Positions 11,408 through 23,875 of a stretch of 64,000 nt of DNA are shown one piece after another (the first letter of the stretch is position 1; each line of letters opens with the position of its first letter). The position numbers and the translations under genes are program-made. This stretch comes from Eupeodes corollae (lineage: Eukaryota; Arthropoda; Insecta; Diptera; Syrphidae). A model generated the notes under the pieces. The model searched no databases. It saw only the letters and a program-made list of their open reading frames with translations, and was not told the DNA's origin. The stretch covers positions 26,485,946 through 26,549,945 of the forward strand of contig NC_079148.1 in NCBI RefSeq assembly GCF_945859685.1, written 5' to 3'.

Positions 11408-11842
11408 TTAGGGGTTTCCTTTCTTATGTATCGGGCACACTATGAGATTCCACTCATCGGGCGTGCTTTCTTCCGACGATATTTTGCTGATGAGTTGGTG
11501 CATGCTCCCTACCAAGTCATCGCCTGCTGCTTTGAATAGTTCGGCAGCAATGCCGTCTGCTCCAGCAGCTTTGTTTGACTTAAGTTTAGATATAGCTATA
11601 TTCACTTCGTCAAGGTCAGGTAGGCGGAATTGTTGATCTGCGTAGCCGAGGTTGAGTGGTTCTATCTCCATTACAGCGGAATTCGGTTTGTCTTCGCCGT
11701 TACGGGCTTTACAGGCTTCGGTTCGTGGCTGGTACCCTTGGGAGTTTTTTTTTACCTTTTGGTAAAATTTACGAACCTCATTCCTGTTGTGACATCCCTC
11801 TATCTGCTCGATCGCGCGCTTCTCATGCTCTCTTTTTTTCAT
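11408..11842 (-). pseudogene. RTE-like reverse transcriptase fingers block
   Basis: A 144-codon minus frame with NRNEVRKFYQKVKKNSQG, LPDLDEVNIAISKLKSNKAAG, ADGIAAELFKAAGDDLVGSM and PDEWNLIVCPIHKKGNP. The frame is lost at a one-base slip just before NYRGISLLN (about 11405). The catalytic YADD block is in the separate frame 10965-11315. Confidence 0.8.
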
Positions 11843-12113
11843 CTAAGAAGCCGGTGTTCCTCTGTTCCGTTTTGTATGCCTCTTGTTTCGATGCGTGCGC
11901 TTGCCGCCATTGGTCGTCAAACCAGGGGTTTCGCTGTGGTGGCCGTATGAAACCTTACACTTCAGAGGCGGCATCTCTGATGACTGCAGGTCAATGTTGC
12001 CATTGGTTTTTAATGCTTAATGCAGACAGCATAGGACTCCTTAAAAGGTTATTATAGACTCGATCGCAAAAGGAAAGTCCCTTGCGATTGTAGTCGTCTA
12101 ACGTCGAATCTTC

Positions 12114-12524
12114 TTACAGTACTTCCTTGTTTTGGCTTGGATCGGTATATCCGTACCGTACCTTGGCTACAACGAGGTAGTGGTCCAAGTCAATGTTGGC
12201 CTCTCGGAATGTTCGGATATCTTGGATACTGGAGAAGTGTCGTGCGTCGATCGCAATGTGGTCAATCTGGTTGACGGTTGATTGATCAGGAGATTTCCAT
12301 GTCCCCTTGTGGATATTAAGATGCGTGAACTGCGTACTAGCTACCAGAAAGTCTCGCCCCGCAGCGAAATCGATCAGCCTGAATCCGTTGTCGGAGGTAG
12401 TGTCGTGCAGGCTGTATCTCCCGATTATGTCACCAAAGATGTCTTCCCTTCCTAGCTTGGCATTAAAATCTCCTAAGACAATTTTAATGTCATAGCCAGG
12501 GCATTGCTCATATGTCTTGTCCAA
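12114..12524 (-). pseudogene. RTE-like endonuclease block
   Basis: A 136-codon minus frame with the exonuclease-endonuclease-phosphatase fold signature: LGDFNAKLG, then NGFRLIDFAAGRDFLVASTQF, then SPDQSTVNQIDHIAIDAR and a C-terminal DLDHYLVVAKVR (the SDH-type motif reads LDH). In RTE elements this domain nicks target DNA to prime reverse transcription. Here it is cut off from the upstream catalytic part by stops. Confidence 0.75.
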
Positions 12525-13201
12525 GAGCTCGAAGAATATGTCTTTGGTGTCTTCATCTTTCTCCTCTGTTGGGGCACGCGCGTATATTAGGCTTATGTTG
12601 GCGAATTTTGTTTGATGCGGATTGTTGTGATACGATCGCTCAGACTAGAAAGAGTAGAAACTCAAGACTGTTTGCCTGAGTCTAGTTCCAACAACAAATC
12701 CACACCCAAATAGGCCCTATCTTTGTTCTCGGTAGCAGTCGCCGTCGCCGTAGTAGATGTCGCAGTCTTTTAGTTTGCGTTTGCCCGGTCCATCCCATCG
12801 CACTTCTTGGATGGCTGTAATATCTGCCTTGCAGCAGTTTAGGGCTTCCGCTAATTGTTCGACTACACGTGGTCTGTTAAGGGACCTAACATTCCACGTA
12901 CATATCCGAAGTTCGTTGTATTTAATTCGTTTGCGTGGGTTGTTAATAGTGAATCCATCCGTATCCGATGCTTGTTGGTGCTTCGCAACTAAAGGTATTG
13001 TTTACGTGGCCAGAAAGTCACCCCGACGGCACAACCCCCAACCTGGAGGGCCAGATCCTTTGTATAACTCGAAGGAAGGGAAGCTGGATAAACCGCTCCT
13101 TACAGGCCTGGGCTCCGAATATGTCGAAGAAGCCCTATAAGGTATTCACTAAGTAGTTCAACCTTACTGAAACTGTAGACCCCACCGTTGATTCCATCTC
13201 G

Positions 13202-15820
13202 AGTTTTTATAGGTTTGATTATCTTTCTTTTAAGTTAACACTCTTAAAACAATGTCCTCCATTTTTGCGATTTCTAAAAAATCTGATTTTAGCAATGAAA
13301 TTCTTCTCAAATTTTTAGGGAAGAACTAGATTTAACGATCCTAAAAGAAAAGATAAAGTTCGTGTTCTAAAATTTTCCAAATTCACTAAAAACTCTTATT
13401 GAGTATTTCAAAATTACAACTCTTCGAAACGAGATTAAAATTTATGAACTAGACTGATTTCACTAAGAGTGAAGAAGTATTTTTCGTCATACAAAATGTA
13501 TATCGCCCTAAATCACCTCGAACTACTCTTCTATAAACATTTACACTAAAAGTTTATGTATCAAACATTTTCTTTGACGTTGACCCGCAGTCATATTTCA
13601 CTTTCACTTTTTTTTTCTCACTTATATTCGACATGACCCTCTGTCTTTAATGTAGGTGCCCTCACTCTTGTCTAAGTTTACTTATGTTCCCTTAACACAA
13701 TAGCCCATAAAGTATAAGTATAATTTAAAAGAAAACAAAAACAACAACAAAAATGTCTTAATACCTCGCTGACATCATAGTGTGCCATTGTCAAAGGAAA
13801 ACAACTTAACTGTCATTTTTAAGTTACCTTTTTTTATTTCTTTGAAGTTAAAGAGTTAAGATGACAAACGGGTTTGAAGAATTTACTTGAAAAGGTATAA
13901 AAGTGAGGTGAATATTATTCACCTTAATTCTATTTTGAATTTGAATATTTGACATTATAGAGGTGAATTTCGAATGGTGAATTTTAAGGGCTATGTTCAA
14001 AGATAAAGTGATTTAATTGTTACTACAAGGTCTTCATTTTTTGTTTTTAGTCATCTACCTAACCCTTACTTCAAGCAAGTATACCAAACAAGTTAACAAA
14101 AATTTACCATTTTGCAAAAATCATATTCCTTGAAGCCAAATTAAGATGTTAATAAGGTGCTATAAATCCATCAGTTTCATCAAACTTTTATAACCGCACT
14201 CTCTTCGATTGATCATGCGGGAGCGGAATTACTACCCATTTACCAAAACAATATAACGTACGGGACTCTGCAATACGTCGGTCGTCTCGTTCGTGGTCGT
14301 CGTCCCTTTAAGCAGAGTCGTTTATGTTTTGGTTTATCTTTTTTTGTATTTTTGGTCATGCACCGCACAAACTGACGTAACGAAAAAGGTGAGACAGAAC
14401 AGACAAAAAAAAATAACTTCAGGGCGTGATCTGAGTCAACAAGATTGCCTGACGGAGGAAAATACCTTCACCGACTTTTTGAGCAACAGTCACAGCTCAC
14501 AGTCACATCCATGACAAGGGAGTCACCATAAACAAAACGGCCATTTAAGGAGGCTAACTGTAACTGATTTATGCATTCATTATTGGATGACGATGACGAC
14601 AATTGCAACGTCGCAGTCACAGTCGTTGTTGGTGGAAGCGTCGCGTCGCGTCAAAGTAGTCTCATGTCTATAAACATAGTTGTCTTTCATTGATTTCTTG
14701 AATGTCGATGTACGATAAACCGATAGCTTGAAGTGATCTGTTGAATCTGAGCTGAGCGATCGCCGATATCCATCGATGAGGGAGAGCCAGAGCAATATTT
14801 ATAGTTTAAGTTGTTGGAAAATGAAATTTTGCACGCGGTGACCTAAGCTATTGACGTTTTCTCGCCAAAGCACATGCACAAGCCGCACTTTGGCTTTGCA
14901 TTTGCACTCGACTCACATCGACTCATGGGGCTATACGATTGCGGGCGGGTTAAACTATGGGAATGGGTACCTGTCATTGAATCTGCCATAATCGCGGGCT
15001 TGGGTGTAGTTCGCATCGCACTGGCATAGCACATGTAATAATCATATGGGCTTGGCCTCATGGTTGAAATTTTCTAAACTGCTCGTAGCACAGATTTCCA
15101 CTAAGATAATCTGTGAGAGGACGGACGTGGACGGATGGAATGATTCAATATTTCATTACAAATGGTTATCGTTTCCTTTGTATACATTAGGAGTATGAAG
15201 AGGAGATGTAGATATGTATCTGAATTATAAGTTGTTCAGCTAAATTGGAAGAAGTTCATCTATAAGCATGCATGAGATTTAGATACAAATTTTATCGGAG
15301 GTTTCATTGTGGGAAAACAAGAATTTGTATGAATGTACCACTTTTTTGAATATTAATATCAAAAAGAATTTATGAAAACATTTTTGATTCATAAAGCAAA
15401 CAAATATGATTATTTATTTCAACAACAGACGAAAGCAATAGATCGCTGAGTCACAGAATCTCTAAAAATTGATTATTTTATTAAAATAAAACTTGGCCGA
15501 AATAAAACACAATTGTGTGAACGTTATTGGTTTAAAAAGCAAAACTTTTTGTTTGTGATGCTGACAAAAACGTTTTTATGTCTTTTAATTACTTTTCATT
15601 TTTGGTAACTTACCAAAGATTTACTGTAATCGGCCTGATTGGTTGAAATTAAATAAAAATTGAGTGGTGCCATTTCTGTGTGCGTGTAAAGTTGTCAGGA
15701 ATATAGGGGACCTACAGTTTTGACAAGATTTACTGTTAGAGTATTTGTCAATTCCTTGCAAGGGCAATAGGTATGTGGCAACATGCCTATTCTACTTAAA
15801 ACTAAACCCTTAAACTATAA
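13202..15820. other. No gene recognised
   Basis: A/T-rich to about 14150. Then comes a GC-richer part (14190-15100) with short frames on both strands. The frame at 14293 that looks like a signal peptide begins with GTG and has a stop just upstream instead of an ATG, so it is not accepted. A TTTTATAACCG word at 14188 could be a TATA box. Confidence 0.35.
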
Positions 15821-16200
15821 AACAAGTATGTAAGCCGGCCAAGGCTTAAAACACCATCCCGACTACCCACTATCAAGTGTTGATCGGAGCCACCAAAACT
15901 GGTTCTCCTGCTTCACCCTATCAGTTCGGTCCCGTTCGGACGCAGGCCTACTGAACCGAAGGAACTCTGCTCCGCCTTGTCCATTATGTCCCGATTGTAC
16001 AGGAGCCGCCTATCCACGGTTTGCCGTCTGAGGTAGTAGATTAGCGGAACTGCCAATCTATCCTGTATCAGATCTATCTAAAAAGAGAAATGACTCTGGT
16101 GGAATGATGCCGCTCAAGCGTGTACTCTCAAGATACTCGTCATTCATTAAAATGCATGAAATTTTCAATTCTGTTGAACCAATCCCCGTTGTTTAGGACC

Positions 16201-16479
16201 TCATTGGAAGTAGTGCACATAAGAAGATTCGGCTGTTCGGTATAAGCCGGTACAGCGTCGTAAACACTGCAGATCGAACACCCGAAACTTCTCCATCTGG
16301 GAAGGGGCAACGTTAAACCACACATGACAACCATAAACGATCATGGGCCATATGAGGGCCATGTAGCAAATTACCTTCACTCTGTGGTCAAGCCGACTGC
16401 TGAAAAACAGCCATTTTGTCAGAGCGAAGGCTCCTCTGGCCCTGGTCAGAGCAGCATTTATATGTCTGTCGAAATACAA
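16201..16479 (-). pseudogene. Family B RT thumb/C-terminal block
   Basis: A 92-codon minus frame with MYFDRHINAALTRARGAFAL, LDHRVKVICYMALIWPMIVY and CLRRCTGLYRTAESSYVHY. This pattern is typical of the post-palm part of Jockey-group polymerases. The plus copy carries the same words at 41670-41760. Confidence 0.75.
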
Positions 16480-16873
16480 ATTCTGATCTAACCAGATACC
16501 GAGTTACTTCACTACACTTTTGCTCGCTAATGGCTGCCCGTGAAGATCAACGATGACCATCTTGCGCCAATTCTTGCACATATCCCTTGTGGCCCTAGCC
16601 AACGGAGTCCGAAACAGAAATGTCTCCGACTACTGGGCGTTTATTTTCAGTTTTTAGTCGTCGCAATATCGCTGAATCTTGTCGAAATCACGCTGCAAGA
16701 GAATTCAATAACCTCAACCTTTCGGGCCGTTCTGTACGCAATTAGATCGTCGGCGTACGCAATTACCTTTGTAAGACTACTTATAAGATCGCTGGTGTAA
16801 ATGCTGAAGAGAATCGGCGAATTCACCGCTCCCTGTTGAAGACCATTTTTAATTAAGAACGTTTAGGTAAAAG

Positions 16874-17305
16874 TTACATTGCCACTTTTGACAACAAACT
16901 TTCTACCGTTAAGCATATCATAAAGTATATACAACAATATGGCTTGCTTATGCCAAGCCTGCTCAGTTTTAGGTAAAGGCCCTCTAACCATATCAGAAAC
17001 GAGATTAGACGCAGCATGAATTTTGTCATGACGCGCCTTAAACCCGTCAGAGCTCTATTGATGATCTTGTCGAAAACTTTGCTGATGCTCGAAAGAAGAC
17101 TTATCGACCGAAGATTTGACGGGTTGGAGTCGTCCTTGCATTGCGGCGTGGAGTATCCATTATTCAGTGCATTAGTGGCATAAATGTCAATTGCCTCCAT
17201 TCGTAAATGTCTTAGTACATCGTTGGATACACCATCGATACCTGCTGACTTTTTGTTTTTTATTGAATTGAAAATGAGCTGAAGCTCAGCCTTCGTCACT
17301 AACAA
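16874..17305 (-). pseudogene. Family B reverse transcriptase N-terminal block
   Basis: A 143-codon minus frame matching the start of the plus-strand copy at 40780. It has IFNSIKNKKSAGIDGVSNDV, then DDSNPSNLRSISLLSSISKV and FDKIINRALTGL. A frameshift follows the last motif, so the palm is not read in this frame. Confidence 0.75.
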
Positions 17306-17716
17306 GGGACTTGGTCCCGTAAGGAATCGTCATTGAACCTCATCAAACCGCGATCATCTGATCGCCATTTTGTCATATCATTTCGAAGATAAAAGTGATT
17401 AAGTAGGGCTCTGCTTTCCAGGTCGTGGTACACTTGCTGGAAAGCAGCTCCCACCGGCTCCACTTTTTCCTTCCGATCTTCAATTATGTAAAAGTTATCG
17501 TCAAAGATGGCTGCTCTGGATCTTTTTGAACTGTCCTGAGTACGTCTCTGTTCTTTTCATTTCTTTGGAGTTTCAGACTTGGAAGGCCATTATCGTTTGT
17601 TACCTGAATATCTTGTTGATTTTAGGGAACATACTAGAGTCACTTGAATTAACTGACCGGATCTTGCAGTCAAAGTACTTGTTAATTGATAACCTGTAGT
17701 TCTCCTTAATCAACAG

Positions 17717-17763
17717 ATTGACATTTTTTATTGACAACTTCAGTGTCAATAAAAAATGTCAAT
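17717..17763. repeat. Perfect 20 bp inverted repeat with 7-base loop
   Basis: ATTGACATTTTTTATTGACA at 17717-17736 is followed by the loop ACTTCAG and by its exact complement at 17744-17763. It lies inside the family B element, between endonuclease and RT. It probably arose from a fold-back duplication of element sequence. Confidence 0.9.
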
Positions 17764-18440
17764 CTTTATAAGTTTTTGAGTTTTGTCAGTAGGTCACTCT
17801 TGTGCCTACGCAATGCGTCAATAGTCACGTTTCTGCAAGCGTCCATTTGGTCCCGTTCTTTGTACTCTGGTATTGTTCGTTTTATTGTTTCGTCCATCTG
17901 TTGTAAATGTTGGTCAATTTCTATATTTGTCAGGTTTCTGTTGTTTGGTGGGGCTATGTCACTCGAACGAAGTTCTCACGCTAGGGCGTTCGTTAGTGAA
18001 ATGAGGCCAACGCATCTTACTGCAATTGTAAGAGTACGTTGCAACGTATTCCCCCAACTCCACGCGTTCGTTCGGAATCTGCTTTACAGCACCCAGTCCG
18101 CAGTGATCACTGTCGTACTTCACTGTCTGTAAGCAGTTTCTAAGGTTATTACCCACTTTGTCTGTAACTGTCAGTCTGGTGTCGTACAGCAAAAGATCCA
18201 GAAAGGAGCCGCTTCTTGGATACGAAGGCTTTTCAGTGGCCAGCAGGTCGACGCCTTATTCAAGGCTGTAAAGATTCATCAAATTAAAAATATGATTACC
18301 TCTAGGATTTCCCAATCTTCATGTTTTGCATTCGAATCACCGGCAAAGATGAAATAGTTTTCTTCTAAGCTCAGTTTAAGTTCTAACACTAACCACCACG
18401 GAACGGGTACTGATTTGTTGAAATAAGTTTATTTTCTTAT

Positions 18441-18767
18441 TTTGTATTTTATTTATATTTGTCGACGTTTCAAGGACCCTAGAAACTTAAACAAGGGTTT
18501 TGAAAAGAAAAGTTTAGAAAGAAAGAAATATTACTTAAAAAAGGTAGTCAAAATTTGGTTAAAACCGTTTTCGACGTTTGCTAAGCTTTTTAGAAGAATC
18601 GAATTGACAGTTTTTTTCTTAAAAAGATAAAAACCCAAGGACCTGTTTAAGAAATTGCTTAGAAATGGTTTTCGAGTCGAATATCTTGACAATTATTAAA
18701 AACATTTTATGTTCAAACTAACAATTATGTTCAAACTAAATTTTATCTTATTTAAAGCATTTTTGAA
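18441..18767. other. No gene recognised
   Basis: A/T-rich. A short GTCGACGTTTCAAGGACCCTAG word at about 18462 resembles the reverse complement of the 3' block of the dispersed repeat (near 24833) and may be a tiny relic of it. Confidence 0.3.
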
Positions 18768-18875
18768 AAGAGATGTCATTAGTTTTGAACTCTTGAACAT
18801 TTCCATGAGTGGGTTGAACGTGGTAAAGCATTCCACATTCGCGTAGTGCTGCTGAAGAATGAATCTCTGTACTTC
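18768..18875 (-). mobile_element. Jockey-like family A scrap (3' region)
   Basis: The word GGTAAAGCATTCCACATTCGCGTAG with flanks matches the 3' coding end of the family A copy at 34430-36952 (about 34545-34640), in the same orientation. It encodes the DSFF.STTRMWN-like motif near the end of that ORF2. The two sites differ by scattered substitutions. Confidence 0.6.
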
Positions 18876-19999
18876 ATAGTGCGTCAAAGTTGCCTTAAAA
18901 GAAAATAAAGCTTTTTTCTTCTTAAAACAACTTTGTTAAATCTTTTAAAACACCCTATTCGTAACTTACTTATTGTTCATTCATTAAAACAAAAGAAAAA
19001 TCAAAGCAGAAATCAATTTGTTCTTCCACATAATTTCGCAGGCGGATATTCTATACTTATATGAGATGAATAAAATAAAACATATTCTCCGATAATTTGT
19101 CGATTGTTTCATTCGATTAAATTAAATCACCTTCACAATTCTCTTTTGATCTTTGGGGTCATACACACTCGCACTGATGATGACTATAAATTCAAGTAGC
19201 CTCAAGCTACCGTTAAACTACCACCTGCCATACATATATCATTTTCAATCACGACTAAGACTTAAGCAAAACAAAACAAATTCTATCCACAAGATATTAA
19301 AACTTTATATAAACATATCTAACTTCATAGGCAAAAGTCAGTCAAATAAAAAAGTCGTGCGTTAATTTTTATTTCTTAAGTAGAATTTCAACAATTTTAT
19401 ATATAAATTCCCACCATCAAAAAATTGAATTCAAATTCAAATTTAGAACTTGGTATAATTTACTATAAAATATATGCATTTGCATATATTTGCACTTGTT
19501 ATAGGAACTCGTATGGTATGACGTTTGGCGTATATGGGGATATTGCTCAACATAAAAATGGTACTCGGTATAGATAGATACTTTAGGTAGACAGTTTACC
19601 TCAGATCAACCTGTACGATTTTTTTTTGTTTTGTTTTGAGTCACTAATCGGAAAATATCTACATATGTATCTACATTTGTACATAAAAGATATTTGTATC
19701 TGTATATCTTAATGTGTACGGATATTAACTAAAACAACATTCATTCAAGTAAATTCTCATAGATTTTTGTATTGATTTAGGGTAAACTGGTAAAAATGTG
19801 CCGGATTTATTTTCCCAAAAATCTTTTATTTAAAGCAGGAATATAATTCATGCAAAATTAATTTTATATTCAAAGTATGATTAAGGTTGATAATTTCATT
19901 TGATTTTTTTATTCCTTGATACTTGATAAATGTAATAGTTAATAACTGTAAGATCTTCTAGAGGTACATAAGAGAGTAGCAACAAATTACGAAGTTTAA
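18876..19999. other. No gene recognised
   Basis: A/T-rich sequence with short chance frames. Local ATATGCATTTGCATATATTTGC near 19471 is a small palindromic stretch. Nothing else stands out. Confidence 0.35.
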
Positions 20000-20900
20000 G
20001 GTAATTACCAAAGGACCTATCTAGGTAGTAGTAAAATTGGATACACTGTCACATCTTCGTAGGCCAAAAAATAACGAACAATATTACTAAAAGATACTTG
20101 AAAGTTCATTGACAAAAATATAGAATAGTACAGGACAAAATATCGACCCTTGAGGAACACCGGACGATGAAGGCAAAAGTCTAGACAAATAGTCACCAAT
20201 TTGAACTGCTTGTTTTCCGTTAGTCAAATAAGAATATATAAGCTTGACGAAGCTTATCAAACATTAAACAGAATTAAACATGGTTGACAGTGTAAAAAAC
20301 CTTAGAAAATCAAGTAAGACTAAGAAAGTTACATCGTCCTTATCGCAAAGGAGTGCTTTTGTACAACTCTACTTTTTCCGGAAGCCAGATTGTTTTGTAG
20401 TGAGCAAAGAGTTGGTTTGTGTCTGCTAAAGCCTTTAGACAAGTAGGGTAGAATTGACTAAGGTCTATATTCAGTTTCTTTAGCCTTTTTATTAAAGTGG
20501 TATTATTTTTGCAGCAAAATTGGAAAAATCATTCTGAACAATTTTGGGTTAATATTGTCCAGACCGACAGCACTTGACTTTACAGAAATAAAACTTTCAA
20601 AAATATCAGAAACATTCACAGAAAACTGAAACTAGGGTAATCTAAATCTTCCCTAAACAAAATATACTCGACAAAGGCGAAGTTGATGGGACTGAGATAG
20701 ATGACTTTGGAAGTAAGTTAACATCAACATCGTTAGTAGCAATATTTCTTACCTTAGTACTATCAATTTTACGAAAATTCCTCCAAAGTTTACGTGAATT
20801 CAATGTTGATTAGATAAAATCTAGGATTTGGCTAAACGGATTTCAGCTGTGAGTTTTTAGCAACGAACAAAACAAGCGTCGCAATTCAGTCAACCGATAA
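20000..20900 (-). mobile_element. Jockey-like RT relic, family C type
   Basis: Read on the minus strand in shifting frames: DNINPKLFRMI near 20580-20540, SGFRKKSSCTKALL near 20390-20350, SSSGVPQGSIFCPVLFYIF near 20165-20105, and YFLAYEDVTVYP near 20065-20035 where the YADD box has become YEDV. These are the ordered motifs of a non-LTR reverse transcriptase. Stops and shifts are numerous, so it is an old relic. The link to the element at 62555 is by motif style only. Confidence 0.65.
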
Positions 20901-21312
20901 TAAATCAACTTAATCACGAATTCCCAAACTAATTTCCACGTTTTTTTGAAAGTCTCAATTGCTTATAAAAAATTTATTCATGTTTGTATATATAATTTGT
21001 GCAAGAAATTGATAAGAAAACATGAACTTGATTTTATTTTATAACTGTAGAAACAATTATTTAACAAAATTGGATTCAAACACATTTTTTTAACATGATA
21101 AGTTACATTTCGCTTATTATGTGTACGCATATTTAAAAATATTATTGCTTCGAACTTTTTTCCTAAAAGTGTATTACTTCAATAGGAACAAATTTCAACA
21201 GAACAAAAATTTTGATGGTTTTTATCACAGCAAATGATTCTGTTTTCAACTTAATTAATTGCAGTTTTTTTTAATTATTAAGTATTTACATTTAAACATT
21301 TGTTGCAACTAG
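20901..21312. other. No gene recognised
   Basis: A/T-rich and low complexity. A stop at 21310 precedes the open stretch that follows. Confidence 0.35.
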
Positions 21313-22259
21313 TTTTCGGATGGAAAAAACATAAAATATAACATCATCTCCAAATATAACAGTATAGAAATGCGAGATTTATACTACGAAATGCTAGAAG
21401 AGTATTTCGAAGAGCTTTCCAAACTAAAATATGGTTTGAAGAATAGAGAGTTAAAAATTTCGCACAGTCCAACACAATCAAACACAGATGGTCTCAAAGT
21501 TAATGCGCAAACAAAGTTCAGACTATAGACCAGGATACCCTTAAACCCCAATACCAGAATACGAACGCAAGTAATGATGAAAAGTCGCTATTCGAATTGG
21601 TATCAGAGGCTACATTAAATGTTTCCATCAATTGTGAAGAAAACGAAGAAGTAATTTTTCTACACTTGACCAGACTAAAGACTGATGAATCGTTTAAATA
21701 TGATAAAAAGCAATTACACAATAATGTATTGCTAACGCCAAATACAATGGCTTCAGCGAATATTAAACTCGAAATGGAAGAATTACGTACAGAAGAAACA
21801 ACGGTTGACGAAAATGGTGTGTTCTCATCAAAGTGCAAAGTAATTGGAAATCTGGAGAAGGCTGATTAATTTTCGTTTAAAGAATTTAAGGAATTGGTTG
21901 GTTTACGAAAACAAGTATCCTCTAGTTCGATTTCGATGCAGAGAAATCCGAATTATAATAAGAGTCAGCACACAGATAACATAAATATCAATCTTGGTGA
22001 CATGAACAAAGGAACGGGCACCTCATGTCAAATGCATAATCTTCTACACCAGGCAGTTATACGGACACAAAGTCCCACTGCAAATCTTCGTGTAATTTCC
22101 GACATTTCAGCTAATTCAATAAGTGACACAATTTCCAATAGTTTGATACAAATAGAACTTAAGTTAGAACGTGATATCTTTGCCATAATTTTGAAATGGA
22201 GGCTTTGGAAATACCGTCGCAAAGTATTTTCTATTAAACGCAATTTGAACAGTAGCTAA
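21313..22259 (+). pseudogene. Unidentified broken open frame
   Basis: An ATG at 21370 begins MRDLYYEMLEEYFEELSKLK. That frame closes at 21525, but the next frame (open from about 21504) continues with QTIDQDTLKPQYQNTNASND and runs to a TAA at 21867-21869. The same frame reopens at once with FSFKEFKELVGLRKQ and ends at the stop at 22257-22259 after a basic, Trp-containing tail (AIILKWRLWKYRRKV). One frameshift and one stop over about 295 codons, in DNA this A/T-rich, suggest a recently disabled coding sequence. It is acidic in the middle and basic at the end. I recognise no domain. It could be a processed pseudogene, a transposon ORF1, or a host exon with errors. Confidence 0.45.
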
Positions 22260-23875
22260 AGATTGACCACCCTCAGGATTTTCATAAATGAACATCTATT
22301 CCTGGAGCAGCATTTACAAAATTTACAAAAATATATATTATAAATTATTTTCAACTAAAATTTTTCTGACTTCCGAAATTCAAAAACCAAAAATATAAAC
22401 GGAAAATCCAATATGGTAATAAAACTCGAAATCTTAATAACTTAAAATCTGAAAATTTAAAAATCTCAAATCCAGAGACCCTGAACCCAATAAACTTTAA
22501 TTCAAATAAACCTAAAATCCTGACTACAAAAACTAGTGAAATCTATAAATGGGAAAATTAAGTTCCAAAAATCATAAATACAGAAAAACTAGAGGGAAAA
22601 TAACACCTTCATTTTATCAATTATTAATTCTAAAACTTTAAAATCTCAAAAAACCTAAACCTATTCAACAAATACAAATCAAAAAATGTGGAAAAAACAA
22701 TGCACGAACCTGCTTATGCATCCAAAGAGTCTGTTTAAAAAAATTTTGTATTTTAAGATTTAAAAACGTACCTGCAAAAAAAGTTTGAATTATCAAAAAA
22801 AAACGTTAATTTTTCAATATTTTTTTTTGAAAATCACTAGAGCGGTTTATTTTTATTAAATTAATTTTTAACATATAGATTTTTTTAAGATGAGCTTAAA
22901 AACATTTGTAGTTACTTTAAAATTATTAATATCCGGTCTACATTTTAGTTTCGTAGAAAAAACATTGACTCATTTTCGAGGTATCGAATTTCTAAAGAAA
23001 AATGTTAAATATTTTAGTTTTTCATTGAAAAAGTAAAATTTGACTGAGGGACCTCACTTTTTTCGACTACTATTCTTGAGAACATGATCAATTTAATCTT
23101 TTGAGGTGAGGCTCGTTGCTATTGATCAATGATTTGACACATATGACAATATTTTTTTCCGACTTTTAAGACAGAATCTTAAAATTTTAAACTGATAGTC
23201 GATCGTTTTCTCGAATTGTCTTGAGTTACCAGTCCTCAGAATTGCATTTGGTATACCAGTATTTAAAATAGAACTAGAAAACTGGGCTTCAATATAAAAT
23301 ATATTTTACTGATCAATGAGCTCTTGCATTACGGGGTCTTGTAACGAGCTTTTCAATTTTACTTTGCCAAAGGTTGTACTTAAATCGAATACAGCTTTAA
23401 AATCATTATATCACTTTTGGTTTTTATAGATATAACCTTAAAAAAATCGAAAAAAACTTTATATAAGTCTTTTTGAGGCTTTGTATCTTTTTTCAATCCA
23501 ATTGGTGATAATAATCTTTATATTAGACACTTTGTTAAAATATTTTCGGTTTATTATTTACTCTTTAAAAAATGTTCCATAGTTGTTAGTCTTCACATGT
23601 GTTACATAAACCTTAAGGAAACGCTGAAGCGCTTTTATGCTACAACCATTTTAACAGAAAAATAGAAAAACGGTATCCAAATACTTTTTGTTCTAATAAT
23701 GTATTTCTTCATATGCTAAAATTTTATCACAATAGCCGTGTTTTTTTGGTGTTCCCATAAGCAGTACAGTGAGAAATTGCCAAAAAAAAATCCGCATTAG
23801 TCCGGTTCTAATATTTGAAAGTTCATATACAATTGAATATTTGCCAGAAAAATGTATTAAAAAATTAAAAAAAAA
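22260..23875. other. No gene recognised
   Basis: Very A/T-rich. 22380-22700 has loosely repeated AAAATC..AAA words typical of decayed low-complexity DNA. It ends in an A-run at the left edge of repeat copy B. Confidence 0.4.

Larger units (their letters stand above)
10795..13201 (-). mobile_element. RTE-like non-LTR retrotransposon, copy 2, defective
   Basis: Reads right to left. The 5' end at 13201 is identical in position to that of the plus-strand copy at 4861. It continues through the endonuclease (LGDFNAKLGRED, DHIAIDARH in 12114-12524) and RT fingers (11408-11842). After NYRGISLLN it jumps straight to RQGDALSCDFF, deleting about 100 residues of the RT palm. YADDIDIFGRSKRD and VNEGKTKYMLSS follow in 10965-11315. 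The C-terminal tail (WRRMLVEAQVRPGL, then stop) lies near 10850-10800. The copy is therefore end-to-end but internally deleted and frameshifted. Confidence 0.85.
15820..18440 (-). mobile_element. Jockey-like non-LTR retrotransposon, family B, copy 1
   Basis: Reads right to left. An endonuclease remnant spans about 18420-17950 (SYPRSGSFLDLLLYDTRLTV, then DSDHCGLGAV). RT begins at 17305 (ELQLIFNSIKNKKSAGIDGV, LRSISLLSSISKVFDKIINR) and passes through a VIAYADDLIAY box near 16760-16735. The thumb and C-terminal segment lie at 16479-16201 (YFDRHINAALTRARGAFALT, VIYGCHVWF-like). The family is closest to Jockey by the YADD and thumb motifs, and no RNase H is seen. Frames are broken many times. The plus-strand copy at 40783-42248 covers the same region from the RT start to a poly(A) tail. 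Confidence 0.8.

Noticed and set aside
11077..13140. Several plus-strand frames over the RTE-like copy
   Set aside because: Antisense shadows of the minus-strand endonuclease and RT frames.
14293..14514. Frame resembling a signal peptide followed by a possible donor
   Set aside because: It begins with GTG, and the upstream in-frame ATG at 14215 runs into a stop at 14254. No valid start remains and no acceptor is evident.
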